From positions 7,107,479-7,171,478 of the forward strand of contig NZ_SNWR01000001.1 in the NCBI RefSeq assembly GCF_004362215.1: a stretch of DNA of 64,000 nucleotides, given 5' to 3'. The notes beneath the pieces were generated by a model. The model saw only the letters and a list, made by a program, of their open reading frames with translations. It did no database searches and was not told the origin of the DNA. Source of the stretch: Paractinoplanes brasiliensis (GTDB lineage Bacteria > Actinomycetota > Actinomycetes > Mycobacteriales > Micromonosporaceae). Positions 7,072 through 15,548 of the stretch are shown here, in pieces (position 1 is the stretch's first letter; each line of letters begins with the position of its first letter). The position numbers were made by a program, and so were the translations under genes.

Positions 7072-7937
7072 CCGCTGCGCGGCACCACCACCAAGGGGCG
7101 GCACGCGCGCCGGATCAGCCGGGTCGAGACCCCGCCCAGCAGCACCCGCCGGGCCGGGCCGTAGCCGCGGGAGCCGCAGTACAGCACGTCGACGTCGGTC
7201 AGGTCGGCCAGCGCGTCGACGACGTCCCCGGCCACGATCTGCCATTCGGTCGTGACGTCGGGGACCGACTCGGCCGCCCGGCGCAGCGACAGCTCGTACG
7301 TCTCGCGGGCGGTGTCGAGGAAGGCCCGCTCGATGTCGTCGCCGATGAGGAACGGCAGTGCGGCGTCCCCCGCGGCGACCACGGTGTAGAGCTTCAGCGT
7401 GTCGCCGCCGCGGCGGGCCATCTCCGCCGCGGCGTTGAGGGCGGTCCGGCCGTCCGGTGTGTCCACGTAGGCCACGCCGACACGGCGCTGCTCGGCGGGC
7501 GGGGCGGGCATCGCGGCCGGGGCGATGGCGACCGGGCAGACGCTGCCGGCGAGCAGCCGCTCGGCCGTGCTCCCAGCCATCAGGCGTTCCCGGGTGGCGT
7601 GCCGTCCCGAGCCGATCACCAGCATCTGCGCATGGGTCTCCTCGGCCAGGTCGTGCAGGCCATGGGCGGCCGACGACGACGAGGCCATGCGAAAGGCCAC
7701 TTCCCCCCGTACGCCCTCCAGGGCCTTACGGGCGTCGTCGAGCACCCGCTGAGCGGCGCGATGCCGGTCGGCCACCCACTCGGCGTCGACCCGCCCCGAG
7801 CCGAGCGCGGCCGGCGCAGGATGCACGACGGCGACGACGAGCGGCGCACCGAGCGCCTCGGCGAACCAGCGTCCCAGGGTCAGCGCGTCGGCGGCGGCCG
7901 TGCCACCGTCGACGCCCACGATCACCGGCCCCGTCAT
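7068..7937 (-). CDS. Universal stress protein, tandem USP domains
   Basis: A 289-residue protein of two UspA folds (about 1-140 and 150-289). The first domain has the nucleotide-binding signature GSGRHATRERLMAGSTAERLL close to the G-2X-G-9X-G(S/T) pattern; the second has GSRGYGPARRVLLGGVSTRLI. ATP binding by at least one domain is likely. Its ATG overlaps the stop of the upstream amino-acid permease (ATGA at 7934-7937), so the two are translationally coupled; USPs are often coupled to transporters and may gate them. Start supported by this overlap. Confidence 0.88.
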   Translation of the reverse strand: MTGPVIVGVDGGTAAADALTLGRWFAEALGAPLVVAVVHPAPAALGSGRVDAEWVADRHRAAQRVLDDARKALEGVRGEVAFRMASSSSAAHGLHDLAEETHAQMLVIGSGRHATRERLMAGSTAERLLAGSVCPVAIAPAAMPAPPAEQRRVGVAYVDTPDGRTALNAAAEMARRGGDTLKLYTVVAAGDAALPFLIGDDIERAFLDTARETYELSLRRAAESVPDVTTEWQIVAGDVVDALADLTDVDVLYCGSRGYGPARRVLLGGVSTRLIRRACRPLVVVPRSG

Positions 7938-9397
7938 CGCGGATCACCCTCCTCGGGCGAGCGGGCCCATCCCGGGGTCCCGTCCGGGTCGCGGCGCAGG
8001 CGGGAGTTCTTGTAGCCGTACAGCCAGTAGATGAGCACGCCGATCGCCAGCCAGACCACGAACCGGACCCAGGTGTCCCACGGCAGGTCGCTCATCAGAT
8101 AGACGGCGAAGGCGATGCCCAGCAGCGGCAGCACCGGCGACCACGGCACCCGGTACGGGCGAGGCATGTCCGGCCGGGTGCGCCGCAGCACGATGACTCC
8201 GACGTTGACCAGCACGAACGCGAACAGCGTGCCGATGTTGACGAGCTTGACGATCTCGCTGAGCGGGATCAGCGCCGCCAGGATCGAGATGAGCACGCCG
8301 AGCACCAGGGTCAGCCGGGCGGGGGTGCCGTACCGCTGGTTGACCTTGGCCAGGCGCTGGGGGAGCAGGCCGTCGCGGCACATGGCGAAGAAGATGCGGG
8401 TCTGGCCGTACATGATGACCAGCACCACGCTGGTGATGGCGACGACCGCGCCGAGCGCGAGGATCGCGGCCGCCCAGCTGATCCCCGCGCCCTCGTCGAG
8501 CGCGGCCGCCAGCGGCGCGTCGCTGCCCTCGAGCGTCTCGGGCGAGGCGATGCCGATCGCGGCGGTCGCGGTCAGCACGTAGAAGATCGTGCAGACGACC
8601 AGCGAGCCGATGATGGCCAGGGGCAGGTCGCGGGCGGGCTTCTTGGCCTCCTCGCTGCCGGTCGAGACCGCGTCGAAGCCGATGTAGGCGAAGAAGATCA
8701 CCGCCGCGGCCGCGGTCACCCCGTCCACTCCCTCGGGGGCGAACGGCTGGAAGTTGCCGGTGCCGAAGTTCGCGAACGCCACGATGATGAAGAACAGCAG
8801 GACGAGCAGCTTGACCGCAACCATCACCAGGTTGACCCGGGCGCTCTCGGTCACGCCGCGGATCAGCAGGAACGTGATGGCCAGGACCACCAGGACGGCC
8901 GGCAGGTTGAACACGCCGCCGTCCTCGGGCGACTTCGCGATCGCGTCGGGCAGCGCCACCCCGAACGCGGAGTCGAGGAACGCGTTGAGGTTGCCGCCCC
9001 AGCCGACGGCGATGGCCGCGACCGAGACGCCGTACTCGAGGATCAGGTCCCACCCGATGATCCAGGCGACCAGTTCGCCCATGGTGGCGTACGTGTAGGT
9101 GTACGCGCTGCCCGCGACCGGGATCGACGACGCCAGCTCCGCGTAGGACAGCGCCGAGAACACGCAGGCCACCGCGGCCAGCACGAACGACAGGATGACC
9201 GCGGGCCCGGCGATGCCGGCCCCCTCGCCGATCACCACGAAGATGCCGGTGCCGATGATCGCGCCGACACCCATCGCGGTCAGGTGCGTGGCGCCGACCG
9301 CCTTCTTGAGACCGTGGCCCTCCTCGGCCGTCTCGGTGATGAGGGACCGGACGTCGCGCACCGCAAAGATGCCCGGCCGTCCCGAAGTCGTGGCCAT
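7934..9397 (-). CDS. APC-superfamily amino-acid permease (cationic amino-acid transporter type)
   Basis: A 487-residue inner-membrane transporter with about 12 hydrophobic segments. The first helix has the APC consensus GVGAIIGTGIFVVIGEGAG, and residues around SSIPVAGSAYTYTYATMGE match the second conserved block. It likely imports an amino acid with protons; the CAT/YfnA-like branch suggests basic or broad specificity, which is inference. ATG at 9397 has GGAGGA 6 nt upstream; GTG 9403, two codons earlier, overlaps that site and is less likely. It is co-transcribed with the downstream USP gene. Confidence 0.85.
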   Translation of the reverse strand: MATTSGRPGIFAVRDVRSLITETAEEGHGLKKAVGATHLTAMGVGAIIGTGIFVVIGEGAGIAGPAVILSFVLAAVACVFSALSYAELASSIPVAGSAYTYTYATMGELVAWIIGWDLILEYGVSVAAIAVGWGGNLNAFLDSAFGVALPDAIAKSPEDGGVFNLPAVLVVLAITFLLIRGVTESARVNLVMVAVKLLVLLFFIIVAFANFGTGNFQPFAPEGVDGVTAAAAVIFFAYIGFDAVSTGSEEAKKPARDLPLAIIGSLVVCTIFYVLTATAAIGIASPETLEGSDAPLAAALDEGAGISWAAAILALGAVVAITSVVLVIMYGQTRIFFAMCRDGLLPQRLAKVNQRYGTPARLTLVLGVLISILAALIPLSEIVKLVNIGTLFAFVLVNVGVIVLRRTRPDMPRPYRVPWSPVLPLLGIAFAVYLMSDLPWDTWVRFVVWLAIGVLIYWLYGYKNSRLRRDPDGTPGWARSPEEGDPR

Positions 9398-9613
9398 GCT
9401 CACTCCTCCCGCCTCTGATCCCGCCTATGTGACTTTGGGCATACGACAGGTCACTCCGCAACCGGACAGCGAGATCGGGCAGGTTCGACATGCTCCGGAG
9501 GGCACAGCGCGCACCGGGTGTCCGCTGTGGCAGTGGAAACAGGCGGCAGCCTGCGAGGAGACTGAAACCAGAGGTACGGTGGCCAGACAGCCCCAGGTGA
9601 CGGAGGTTCGGCG

Positions 9614-9961
9614 GTGGGCGAGGCGGTGATGACGACGCGACGCCAGGCGGACGGCGCGATCGTCGTCGATGTCCGCGGAAGCCTCGACGCCGCGACGGTG
9701 GGGGCGTTGCAGGAAGCCCTGCTCGGCACCCTGCAGCGCGAGCGCCCGCTGACGCTGATCGTCGACCTGACGTTCGTGACGTTCATGGATTCCCAGGGCA
9801 TCGGCGCGCTGGTCTCGGGGCACAACGCGGCCCGCGAGACCGGCACCCGGTTCCTGCTGCGCAATCCGAGCGAGTTCGTGCACCGGCAGCTGCGCGTCAC
9901 CGGCCTGGCCGAGATGTTCGGGCTGCCTCCCTCGTCGTCGAGCCAGACCTACACGCCCTGA
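9614..9961 (+). CDS. STAS-domain protein (anti-sigma factor antagonist)
   Basis: A 115-residue single STAS domain. The conserved loop DLTFVTFMDSQGIGAL contains Ser60, the residue phosphorylated by anti-sigma kinases in the SpoIIAA/RsbV family; unphosphorylated protein would bind the anti-sigma factor and free a sigma factor. No anti-sigma kinase or sigma gene is adjacent, so its partners are elsewhere. GTG 9614 has GGAGG 7 nt upstream; an in-frame ATG at 9629 is an alternative start. Confidence 0.85.
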   Translation: MGEAVMTTRRQADGAIVVDVRGSLDAATVGALQEALLGTLQRERPLTLIVDLTFVTFMDSQGIGALVSGHNAARETGTRFLLRNPSEFVHRQLRVTGLAEMFGLPPSSSSQTYTP

Positions 9962-10005
9962 CGCCACCTGCCCGGCAAAGGCGCGCGGCTGCCCGGAACG
10001 GCGGT

Positions 10006-10011
10006 TAGTGT
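10006..10011 (+). promoter_or_regulatory. -10 element of a leaderless promoter
   Basis: TAGTGT ends 6 nt before the ATG at 10018, and no ribosome-binding sequence lies between them. Confidence 0.5.
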
Positions 10012-10017
10012 GCCTTC

Positions 10018-10764
10018 ATGGAGGCCAGGCGTGACCCCGATTGGTGGACGCTGCCCGCCGCGGCCGGGTCGTGGTCGACGCTCGAGCTGCCCGTGAAAGC
10101 CGTACGGGCCGAGCTGAGCGCCCGGGTCTGGTCACCGGCCGAGGCCACCGGCAGGGTGCTGGTCGCTCATGACGGTCCCGACTACGACAAGCACGCCGAC
10201 CTGGCCCGGTACGCCGCCGCGTCGATCTGCGCGGGCCGCATCGAACCCTGTCACGTCGTGTTGCTGCCGGCCGGGAACCGTTTCGAATGGTATGCGGCCC
10301 TCCCCGCGTACGCCCGGGGTCTTGGTCTCGAGATCTTGCCCCGTCTGACCGAGCGCCTGTCGGGCGGCCGTCCCGTGGTCGCGATCGGCGCCAGCCTGGG
10401 CGCGCTGGCCCTGCTGCACTGCCAGCGCCGGCACCCCGAGCCCTTCGCCGGGCTGTTCCTGCAGTCGGGCAGCTTCTTTCAGCCGCGCTTCGACCGCCAC
10501 GAGTCGGGGTTCGGGCGCTACCTGCCGATCGTGCGCTGGACAGGGCGGGTGCTGCGGGCCGGGCGCGGTCCCGCCGTGCCGACCACGTTCACCTGCGGCA
10601 GGCTCGAGGAGAACCTCGCCAACAACCGGAGCATGGCCGAGGCCCTGCGCGGGCAGGGTTATCCGGTCACCTTCGCGCAGATCGAGGGCGGTCACGACTG
10701 GCCGGCGTGGCGCGACGCCCTCGACCCGCACCTGACATCCCTGCTGAGACGAGTCTGGCCCTGA
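10018..10764 (+). CDS. Alpha/beta-hydrolase esterase (enterochelin-esterase-like)
   Basis: A 248-residue serine hydrolase. The nucleophile elbow is GASLG with Ser126; the catalytic His is probably His226 in EGGHDWPAW. It resembles the esterase D/Fes type hydrolases, which act on ester-linked scaffolds or acyl groups. No signal peptide is visible, so it is cytosolic. The start follows a TAGTGT -10-like hexamer by 6 nt with no Shine-Dalgarno, suggesting a leaderless mRNA. The ATP-grasp gene starts 16 bp downstream, so the two are probably one operon making or trimming the same product; the substrate is unknown. Confidence 0.78.
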   Translation: MEARRDPDWWTLPAAAGSWSTLELPVKAVRAELSARVWSPAEATGRVLVAHDGPDYDKHADLARYAAASICAGRIEPCHVVLLPAGNRFEWYAALPAYARGLGLEILPRLTERLSGGRPVVAIGASLGALALLHCQRRHPEPFAGLFLQSGSFFQPRFDRHESGFGRYLPIVRWTGRVLRAGRGPAVPTTFTCGRLEENLANNRSMAEALRGQGYPVTFAQIEGGHDWPAWRDALDPHLTSLLRRVWP

Positions 10765-10780
10765 AACACCGGGAGGCACC

Positions 10781-12019
10781 GTGGCGGACGTCGAACACAC
10801 CATCGGACTTCTACTGGGAACGGAAGACGACTGGCCACGGGCCTTCGAGGCCCTGGTGCGCCGGCTGGGGACGGTGAGCGGGCCGGACGGCCGGACCCAC
10901 CGCGTGCTGTCCGAGCGGGTCACCATCGAGCCGTTCAACCTGCGCTACAAGCCCCGCCACGAACTGGTCATCGACCGGCTGGCCTACTGGTACTACCACC
11001 CGCGCGAATGGCTCAAGAAGATCGCGCTGATGGACGACGTGTACCTGCTGAACAGCCCGTTCACGTTCCAGTCGATGGAGAAGCACGCCGCCTACTGCGC
11101 GATGATGCGGCTCGGCCTCAAGGTGCCCGAGACGGTCCTGGTGCCGTACAAGAATCCCCTGGACAACAGCCGGTACGCGTACACGGCGGCCCGCTACAAC
11201 CAGGCGTTCGACCTCGACGCGACGGCGGCGCAGGTGGGCTATCCGATGTTCATGAAGCCGTACGACGGGGGCGCCTGGGTCGGCGTCTCCAAGATCCGCA
11301 ATCCGGACGAGCTGCACGCCGCGTACGACGCCTCGGGCGAGCGCCTGATGCACCTGCAGGCCTCCGTCGAGGACTACGACGTGTTCGCCCGGTCGCTGAC
11401 CATCGGCCCCGAGACGATGGTCATGAAGTTCCGCCCCGAGCAGCCCATGCACGCCCGGTACGAGGTCGACCACGGTTTCCTCGGCGCCGAGCAGGGCGAC
11501 GAGGTGGTCACCATCTCGCGGCTGGTCAACGCGTTCTTCCGCTGGGAGTTCAACTCGTGCGAGTCGCTGGTGCGCGGCTCCGACGTGCACCCCATCGACT
11601 ACGCCAACGCCTGCCCCGACGTGGCCCTGACCTCCCTGCACTACTACTTCCCGTGGGCGATGGCCGCGCTGATGCGCTGGTCGGTGTTCTGCGTCGTGAC
11701 CGGCCGCAAACCCCGGCTGGACACCGACACGTCGGCCTACTTCGCGATCGGGGACAACCCTTCCCTCTCGTACGCCGAAAAACTCGCCGGATACCGCAAG
11801 CTCGCCGACGACTACTTCGAGGCCGACCGGTACGCCGAGTTCTGCGACCGCTACCTCGGCAACGTCGACGAGATCGTGTACGACTGGGTCACCTCCGACG
11901 AGTTCCGGTCCCTTTTACGCGAGACGGTTCGCGCCACGTACCCGGTGCACGAGCACGAGAAGTTCTTCGCCCACTTCGGCGGCCTGCTCGACGCCTGGGT
12001 CCGCGACAACGCCCGCTGA
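10781..12019 (+). CDS. ATP-grasp-fold ligase-like protein
   Basis: A 412-residue protein with an ATP-grasp core: a central glycine-rich ATP lid MFMKPYDGGAWVGVS (157-170) with Lys159, an earlier segment KHAAYCAMMRLGLKVPET typical of the first ATP-contacting region, and acidic stretches later (e.g. DTDTSAYFAIGDNPS). ATP-grasp enzymes join a carboxylate to an amine, thiol or similar through an acyl phosphate. The acceptor and donor here are not identifiable. The GTG start has GGGAGG 4 nt upstream. It directly follows the esterase gene; together they look like a small conserved biosynthetic or tailoring pair. Confidence 0.75.
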   Translation: MADVEHTIGLLLGTEDDWPRAFEALVRRLGTVSGPDGRTHRVLSERVTIEPFNLRYKPRHELVIDRLAYWYYHPREWLKKIALMDDVYLLNSPFTFQSMEKHAAYCAMMRLGLKVPETVLVPYKNPLDNSRYAYTAARYNQAFDLDATAAQVGYPMFMKPYDGGAWVGVSKIRNPDELHAAYDASGERLMHLQASVEDYDVFARSLTIGPETMVMKFRPEQPMHARYEVDHGFLGAEQGDEVVTISRLVNAFFRWEFNSCESLVRGSDVHPIDYANACPDVALTSLHYYFPWAMAALMRWSVFCVVTGRKPRLDTDTSAYFAIGDNPSLSYAEKLAGYRKLADDYFEADRYAEFCDRYLGNVDEIVYDWVTSDEFRSLLRETVRATYPVHEHEKFFAHFGGLLDAWVRDNAR

Positions 12020-12038
12020 GTTTGTCGGACCCCCCGAC

Positions 12039-12044
12039 TAGGGT
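12039..12044 (+). promoter_or_regulatory. -10 element of a leaderless promoter
   Basis: TAGGGT ends 7 nt before the GTG at 12052. There is no Shine-Dalgarno between. Confidence 0.5.
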
Positions 12045-12051
12045 TCTCAGC

Positions 12052-12495
12052 GTGAGGATCCGGATCGAGGGACGCGACCTGCCCGCCGCCCGCCCCGGTG
12101 GTCAGGCCGACGCGTTGCGCCTGGCGGGCGTGCACGTGGGGGTGCAGCGCGACCGTGCGGTGGTCTCGCTCTTCCCGGCGTGGGCCGAGTCGGCCACCTG
12201 GGAGTTCGAGATCACCTCACGCGAGGTCGACGAGTTGCTCGACGTGGGCGGGCCGTTCGTGCACGGCCGGCCGGGCGCCCGTTTCCTCTATCTGAGCTGG
12301 GGCAACGTCCACGGAGCCGACTTCCAGATGTTCCGCCGGGCCAAGCTGATGTTCGGCGACGTGCCGACCGCCGCGCTGCGCGAGGCCCACGAGGGCGCCG
12401 GGGTGCTGACCGCCTCCCTTCCCCTCACCGACGGGTTCGGCGACCCCGTGTGCGCCCGCGTCCGGCCCCCGGTGATCGCGTGGGAGGTGCGATGA
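12052..12495 (+). CDS. DUF5990-like conserved protein
   Basis: A 147-residue protein beginning RIRIEGRDLPAARPGG and containing VHVGVQRDRAVVSLFP, SATWEFEI, FVHGRPGARFLYLSWG and MFRRAKLMFGDVP. This pattern is that of the uncharacterised actinobacterial DUF5990 family, recognised from memory. It is a small beta-rich cytosolic protein with no signal peptide or catalytic motif that I can name. The GTG start follows a TAGGGT -10 by 7 nt (leaderless). The stop overlaps the helicase start (ATGA at 12492-12495), so the two proteins are made in a coupled way. Confidence 0.75.
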   Translation: MRIRIEGRDLPAARPGGQADALRLAGVHVGVQRDRAVVSLFPAWAESATWEFEITSREVDELLDVGGPFVHGRPGARFLYLSWGNVHGADFQMFRRAKLMFGDVPTAALREAHEGAGVLTASLPLTDGFGDPVCARVRPPVIAWEVR

Positions 12496-15446
12496 GCTCC
12501 CTGGTCGCGGCCGAGGTGCGGGTGCTGCACGCCTTCGTCGGCCGCGACGGGGCTCTCACCGTGTGGGGTGAGGGGGCACCCACCGGTGGGCCTGGGCATC
12601 CGTTCGCCCTGCCCTCTTCGCGGCTGCCCGTGGGGGAGCAGCGGACGGCCACGCTGCTGCTGCCCTCCACGAGCGCCGGCCCGCTGCCGTCGCCGCAGCT
12701 CGGCCTGCCGCCCCGCCGCGGCACTCCCAGGTTGCGGGCCTGGCAGGTGCCGGCCGTCGTCGTGCCGTTCCTCGACGCCGAGGTCGCCGCCGAGTTCGAC
12801 GGGCGGCTCGGCCGCTCGGTCGAGTGGGCCGTCGAGCTCTGCGAGTTCGCGGCCGACCTGGTGCGCCGCGGTCGCGTGCTGCCCGTCGTGCACCCGCACG
12901 GCCCGACCGCCCGCTGGCGGCCCGTGCTCACCGGCTTCGACGCCGTCCACCGCGACGACCTGCTGCGCCGCCTGCCCGCCGCCGCCCGCGCCGAACGCGC
13001 CCGCCCCGGCGACGTCGCCGGCCTGCCCGCCGAGGACGCGCTGGCCGCCGCCCTCGACCGCCTCGTCGACGGCCTGGTCCGCACTCGTCTGGCCGAGGCC
13101 GGCGTGCGCCTCGGCGACGGCTGGCTGGCCGCGCTCACCGGCGATCCCGAGTTCCCGGCCGCCCCCGCGCTCGCCGACGAGCTGGCCGACCGCCTCGACC
13201 GGTGGCACACCAGCGCCCTCACCGGCGCCGCCGTCCGGCTGTGCTTCCGCCTCAGCCACCTGGCCGAGGTCGAACCCGACCAGCCCGATGCGGTCAACCC
13301 CGCCGCGTCCGCCGCCCCGCCCCGCGACGCCTGGCTGCTCGAGTTCCTGCTGCAGGCCGTCGACGAGCCCAGCGCCCTGGTCACCGCGGCCGACATCTGG
13401 CGCGACAGCTACGCCCCGCTGCGCCGCTGGACCAGCCACCCGCAGGAACGCCTGCTCGGCGCGCTCGGCCGGGCCGCCCGCCTCCATCCCGACCTCGACG
13501 CCGCGCTGCACGTGCCCCGCCCCGTCGACATGGTGCTCGACACCGAGGAAGCCCACCGGTTCCTGACCCACGCCGCCACCCTCGAAGAGGCCGGCTACGG
13601 CGTCCTGCTGCCGTCCTGGTGGCAGGAGAAACCCGGCCTCGGGCTCGGCCTCAACCTGCGTCCCCGCGACCCGATCCCCGCCGTGCTGCGCGACCGGACG
13701 GCCGACCTGGCCCACCTCGTCGACTACGACTGGGGGCTCGCCCTCGGCGGGCGCATGCTGACCAGCGAGGAACTGACCGACCTGGCCCGGGCCAAGGTTC
13801 CGCTGGTCAAGCTGCGGGGCCGCTGGGTCTGGCTCGACGCCGACCGGCTCGACGCCGGGCTCCGCTTCCTGGCGCGCGGCGGCGGCACGATGACAGTCGG
13901 CATGGCGCTGCGCACGATCAAACTGCTGCCGCCCGAGGAACTGCCGCTGCCGGTCACCGCCACCAGCGGCGCCGGGTGGGCGGCCGACCTGCTCTCGGGC
14001 GAGCTCGAGCACCGGCTCGAACTGCTCGACCCGCCCGCCGGGCTGCGCGGCGAACTGCGGGCCTACCAGCGCCGGGGTTTCTCGTGGCTGGCCTTCCTCG
14101 ACCAGCTCGGCCTCGGCGCGTGCCTGGCCGACGACATGGGCCTGGGCAAGACCGTGCAGCTGCTCGCCCTGCTGCTGCACAAGCGCTCGGGGCCGGCGCT
14201 GCTGATCTGCCCGCTGTCGGTGCTCGGCAACTGGCAGCGTGAGACAGCCACGTTCGCGCCGTCGCTGCGGGTGCAGGTGGTGCACGGCAGCGAGCGGGTG
14301 ATCGATCCCGACGCCGACATCGTGCTGACGACGTACTCCACGGCCGTCCGCGACGCCGACCAGCTGGCCGCCGTGCACTGGGACAGGGTCGTGCTCGACG
14401 AGGCGCAGCACGTGAAGAACAGCGCCGGCGAGGCGGCGCGGGCCATCCGGCGCTTCCCGTCGCGCATGCGGATCGCGCTCACCGGCACCCCCGTGGAAAA
14501 CCGGCTGGCCGAGCTGTGGTCGATCCTCGACTACCTCAACCCCGGCGTGCTGGCGTCGGCCCACACGTTCCGCGCCCGCTTCGCGGTGCCGATCGAGCGG
14601 TACGCCGACGAGGACGCGGCCGCCCGGCTGCGTCAGGCCACCCGGCCGTTCCTGCTGCGCCGCGTCAAGTCCGACCCGGTCGTGATCAGCGACCTGCCCG
14701 ACAAGCAGCACGTACGCCACCTGTGCGGCCTCACCGGCGAGCAGACCACCCTCTATCGCGCGATCCTCGACGAGATGACCACGCGGCTCGACGAGAGCAC
14801 CGACCGCTGGAACAAGGGCATCGTGCTGGCCGGCATGACCAAGCTCAAACAGGCCTGCGTGCACCCGGCGCTGCTGCTCGGTGACGGCTCGCCCCTGCCC
14901 GGCCGCTCCGGCAAACTGGAACGCCTCGAGGAAATCGTCGACGGCGCGCTGGCCCAGGGCGAGAGCGTGCTGTGCTTCACCCAGTTCGCCAAGTTCGGGG
15001 CGATGCTGACCCCGCACCTGGCGGCCCGGTTCGATGCGCCGGTCCGCTTCCTGCACGGCGGCACCTCCCGCACAGCTCGCGACGAGATGGTCGCCGAGTT
15101 CCAGTCCGACGAGCGTCCGGGCGTCTTCGTGCTGTCGTTGAAGGCCGGCGGCACGGGCCTGAACCTCACCGCGGCCAACCACGTCGTGCACATCGACCGC
15201 TGGTGGAACCCGGCCACCGAGGAACAGGCGACCGACCGCGCGTTCCGCATCGGGCAGCAGCGCGACGTGCGGGTGCACACGCTGGTCTGCCTGGGCACGC
15301 TCGAGGAACGCATCGACCGGCTGCTGGCCGACAAGGGGGTGCTGGCCGCGCGCGTCGTCGGCAACGGCGAGGGCTGGCTGACCGCGTTGTCCACCACCGA
15401 GCTGCGTGACCTGCTCACCCTCGCCCCGGAGGCCATCGTTGACTGA
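12492..15446 (+). CDS. SNF2-family DEAD/DEAH-like helicase
   Basis: A 984-residue Swi2/Snf2 ATPase. The N-terminal ~480 residues are the bacterial SNF2-associated region (DUF3670-like). Motif I is GLGKT with Lys553, motif II is DEAQ at 636-639, motif III is LTGTPVENRLAELW, and the C-terminal RecA lobe has HGGTSRTARDEMV, SLKAGGTGLNLTAANHVVHIDRWWNP (read in parts) and RAFRIGQQRDV. It should translocate on double-stranded DNA and remodel protein-DNA contacts. The adjacent SWIM-domain gene is a known partner of such helicases in actinobacteria. ATG start at 12492 overlaps the DUF5990 stop. Confidence 0.9.
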   Translation: MSSLVAAEVRVLHAFVGRDGALTVWGEGAPTGGPGHPFALPSSRLPVGEQRTATLLLPSTSAGPLPSPQLGLPPRRGTPRLRAWQVPAVVVPFLDAEVAAEFDGRLGRSVEWAVELCEFAADLVRRGRVLPVVHPHGPTARWRPVLTGFDAVHRDDLLRRLPAAARAERARPGDVAGLPAEDALAAALDRLVDGLVRTRLAEAGVRLGDGWLAALTGDPEFPAAPALADELADRLDRWHTSALTGAAVRLCFRLSHLAEVEPDQPDAVNPAASAAPPRDAWLLEFLLQAVDEPSALVTAADIWRDSYAPLRRWTSHPQERLLGALGRAARLHPDLDAALHVPRPVDMVLDTEEAHRFLTHAATLEEAGYGVLLPSWWQEKPGLGLGLNLRPRDPIPAVLRDRTADLAHLVDYDWGLALGGRMLTSEELTDLARAKVPLVKLRGRWVWLDADRLDAGLRFLARGGGTMTVGMALRTIKLLPPEELPLPVTATSGAGWAADLLSGELEHRLELLDPPAGLRGELRAYQRRGFSWLAFLDQLGLGACLADDMGLGKTVQLLALLLHKRSGPALLICPLSVLGNWQRETATFAPSLRVQVVHGSERVIDPDADIVLTTYSTAVRDADQLAAVHWDRVVLDEAQHVKNSAGEAARAIRRFPSRMRIALTGTPVENRLAELWSILDYLNPGVLASAHTFRARFAVPIERYADEDAAARLRQATRPFLLRRVKSDPVVISDLPDKQHVRHLCGLTGEQTTLYRAILDEMTTRLDESTDRWNKGIVLAGMTKLKQACVHPALLLGDGSPLPGRSGKLERLEEIVDGALAQGESVLCFTQFAKFGAMLTPHLAARFDAPVRFLHGGTSRTARDEMVAEFQSDERPGVFVLSLKAGGTGLNLTAANHVVHIDRWWNPATEEQATDRAFRIGQQRDVRVHTLVCLGTLEERIDRLLADKGVLAARVVGNGEGWLTALSTTELRDLLTLAPEAIVD

Positions 15447-15548
15447 GCTGTTTGCCTTTCCTGCGGGGCCGTCCGCGACTGAGCTACCGACCTGCGTTTC
15501 CGGGGGTCGTCGTGCCTGAGCTGCTGGTTTGTGCTTCCGGGGGCCGTC
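15438..15548 (+). repeat. Three tandem 37-bp repeats spanning the helicase/SWIM junction
   Basis: Units at 15438-15474, 15475-15511 and 15512-15548 are diverged copies of one 37-bp sequence. Each starts like the SWIM gene start region (GTGACTGAGCTG-like), which follows at 15549. The helicase stop codon lies in the first copy. Since 37 is not a multiple of three, each copy changes frame relative to the next. Confidence 0.8.
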
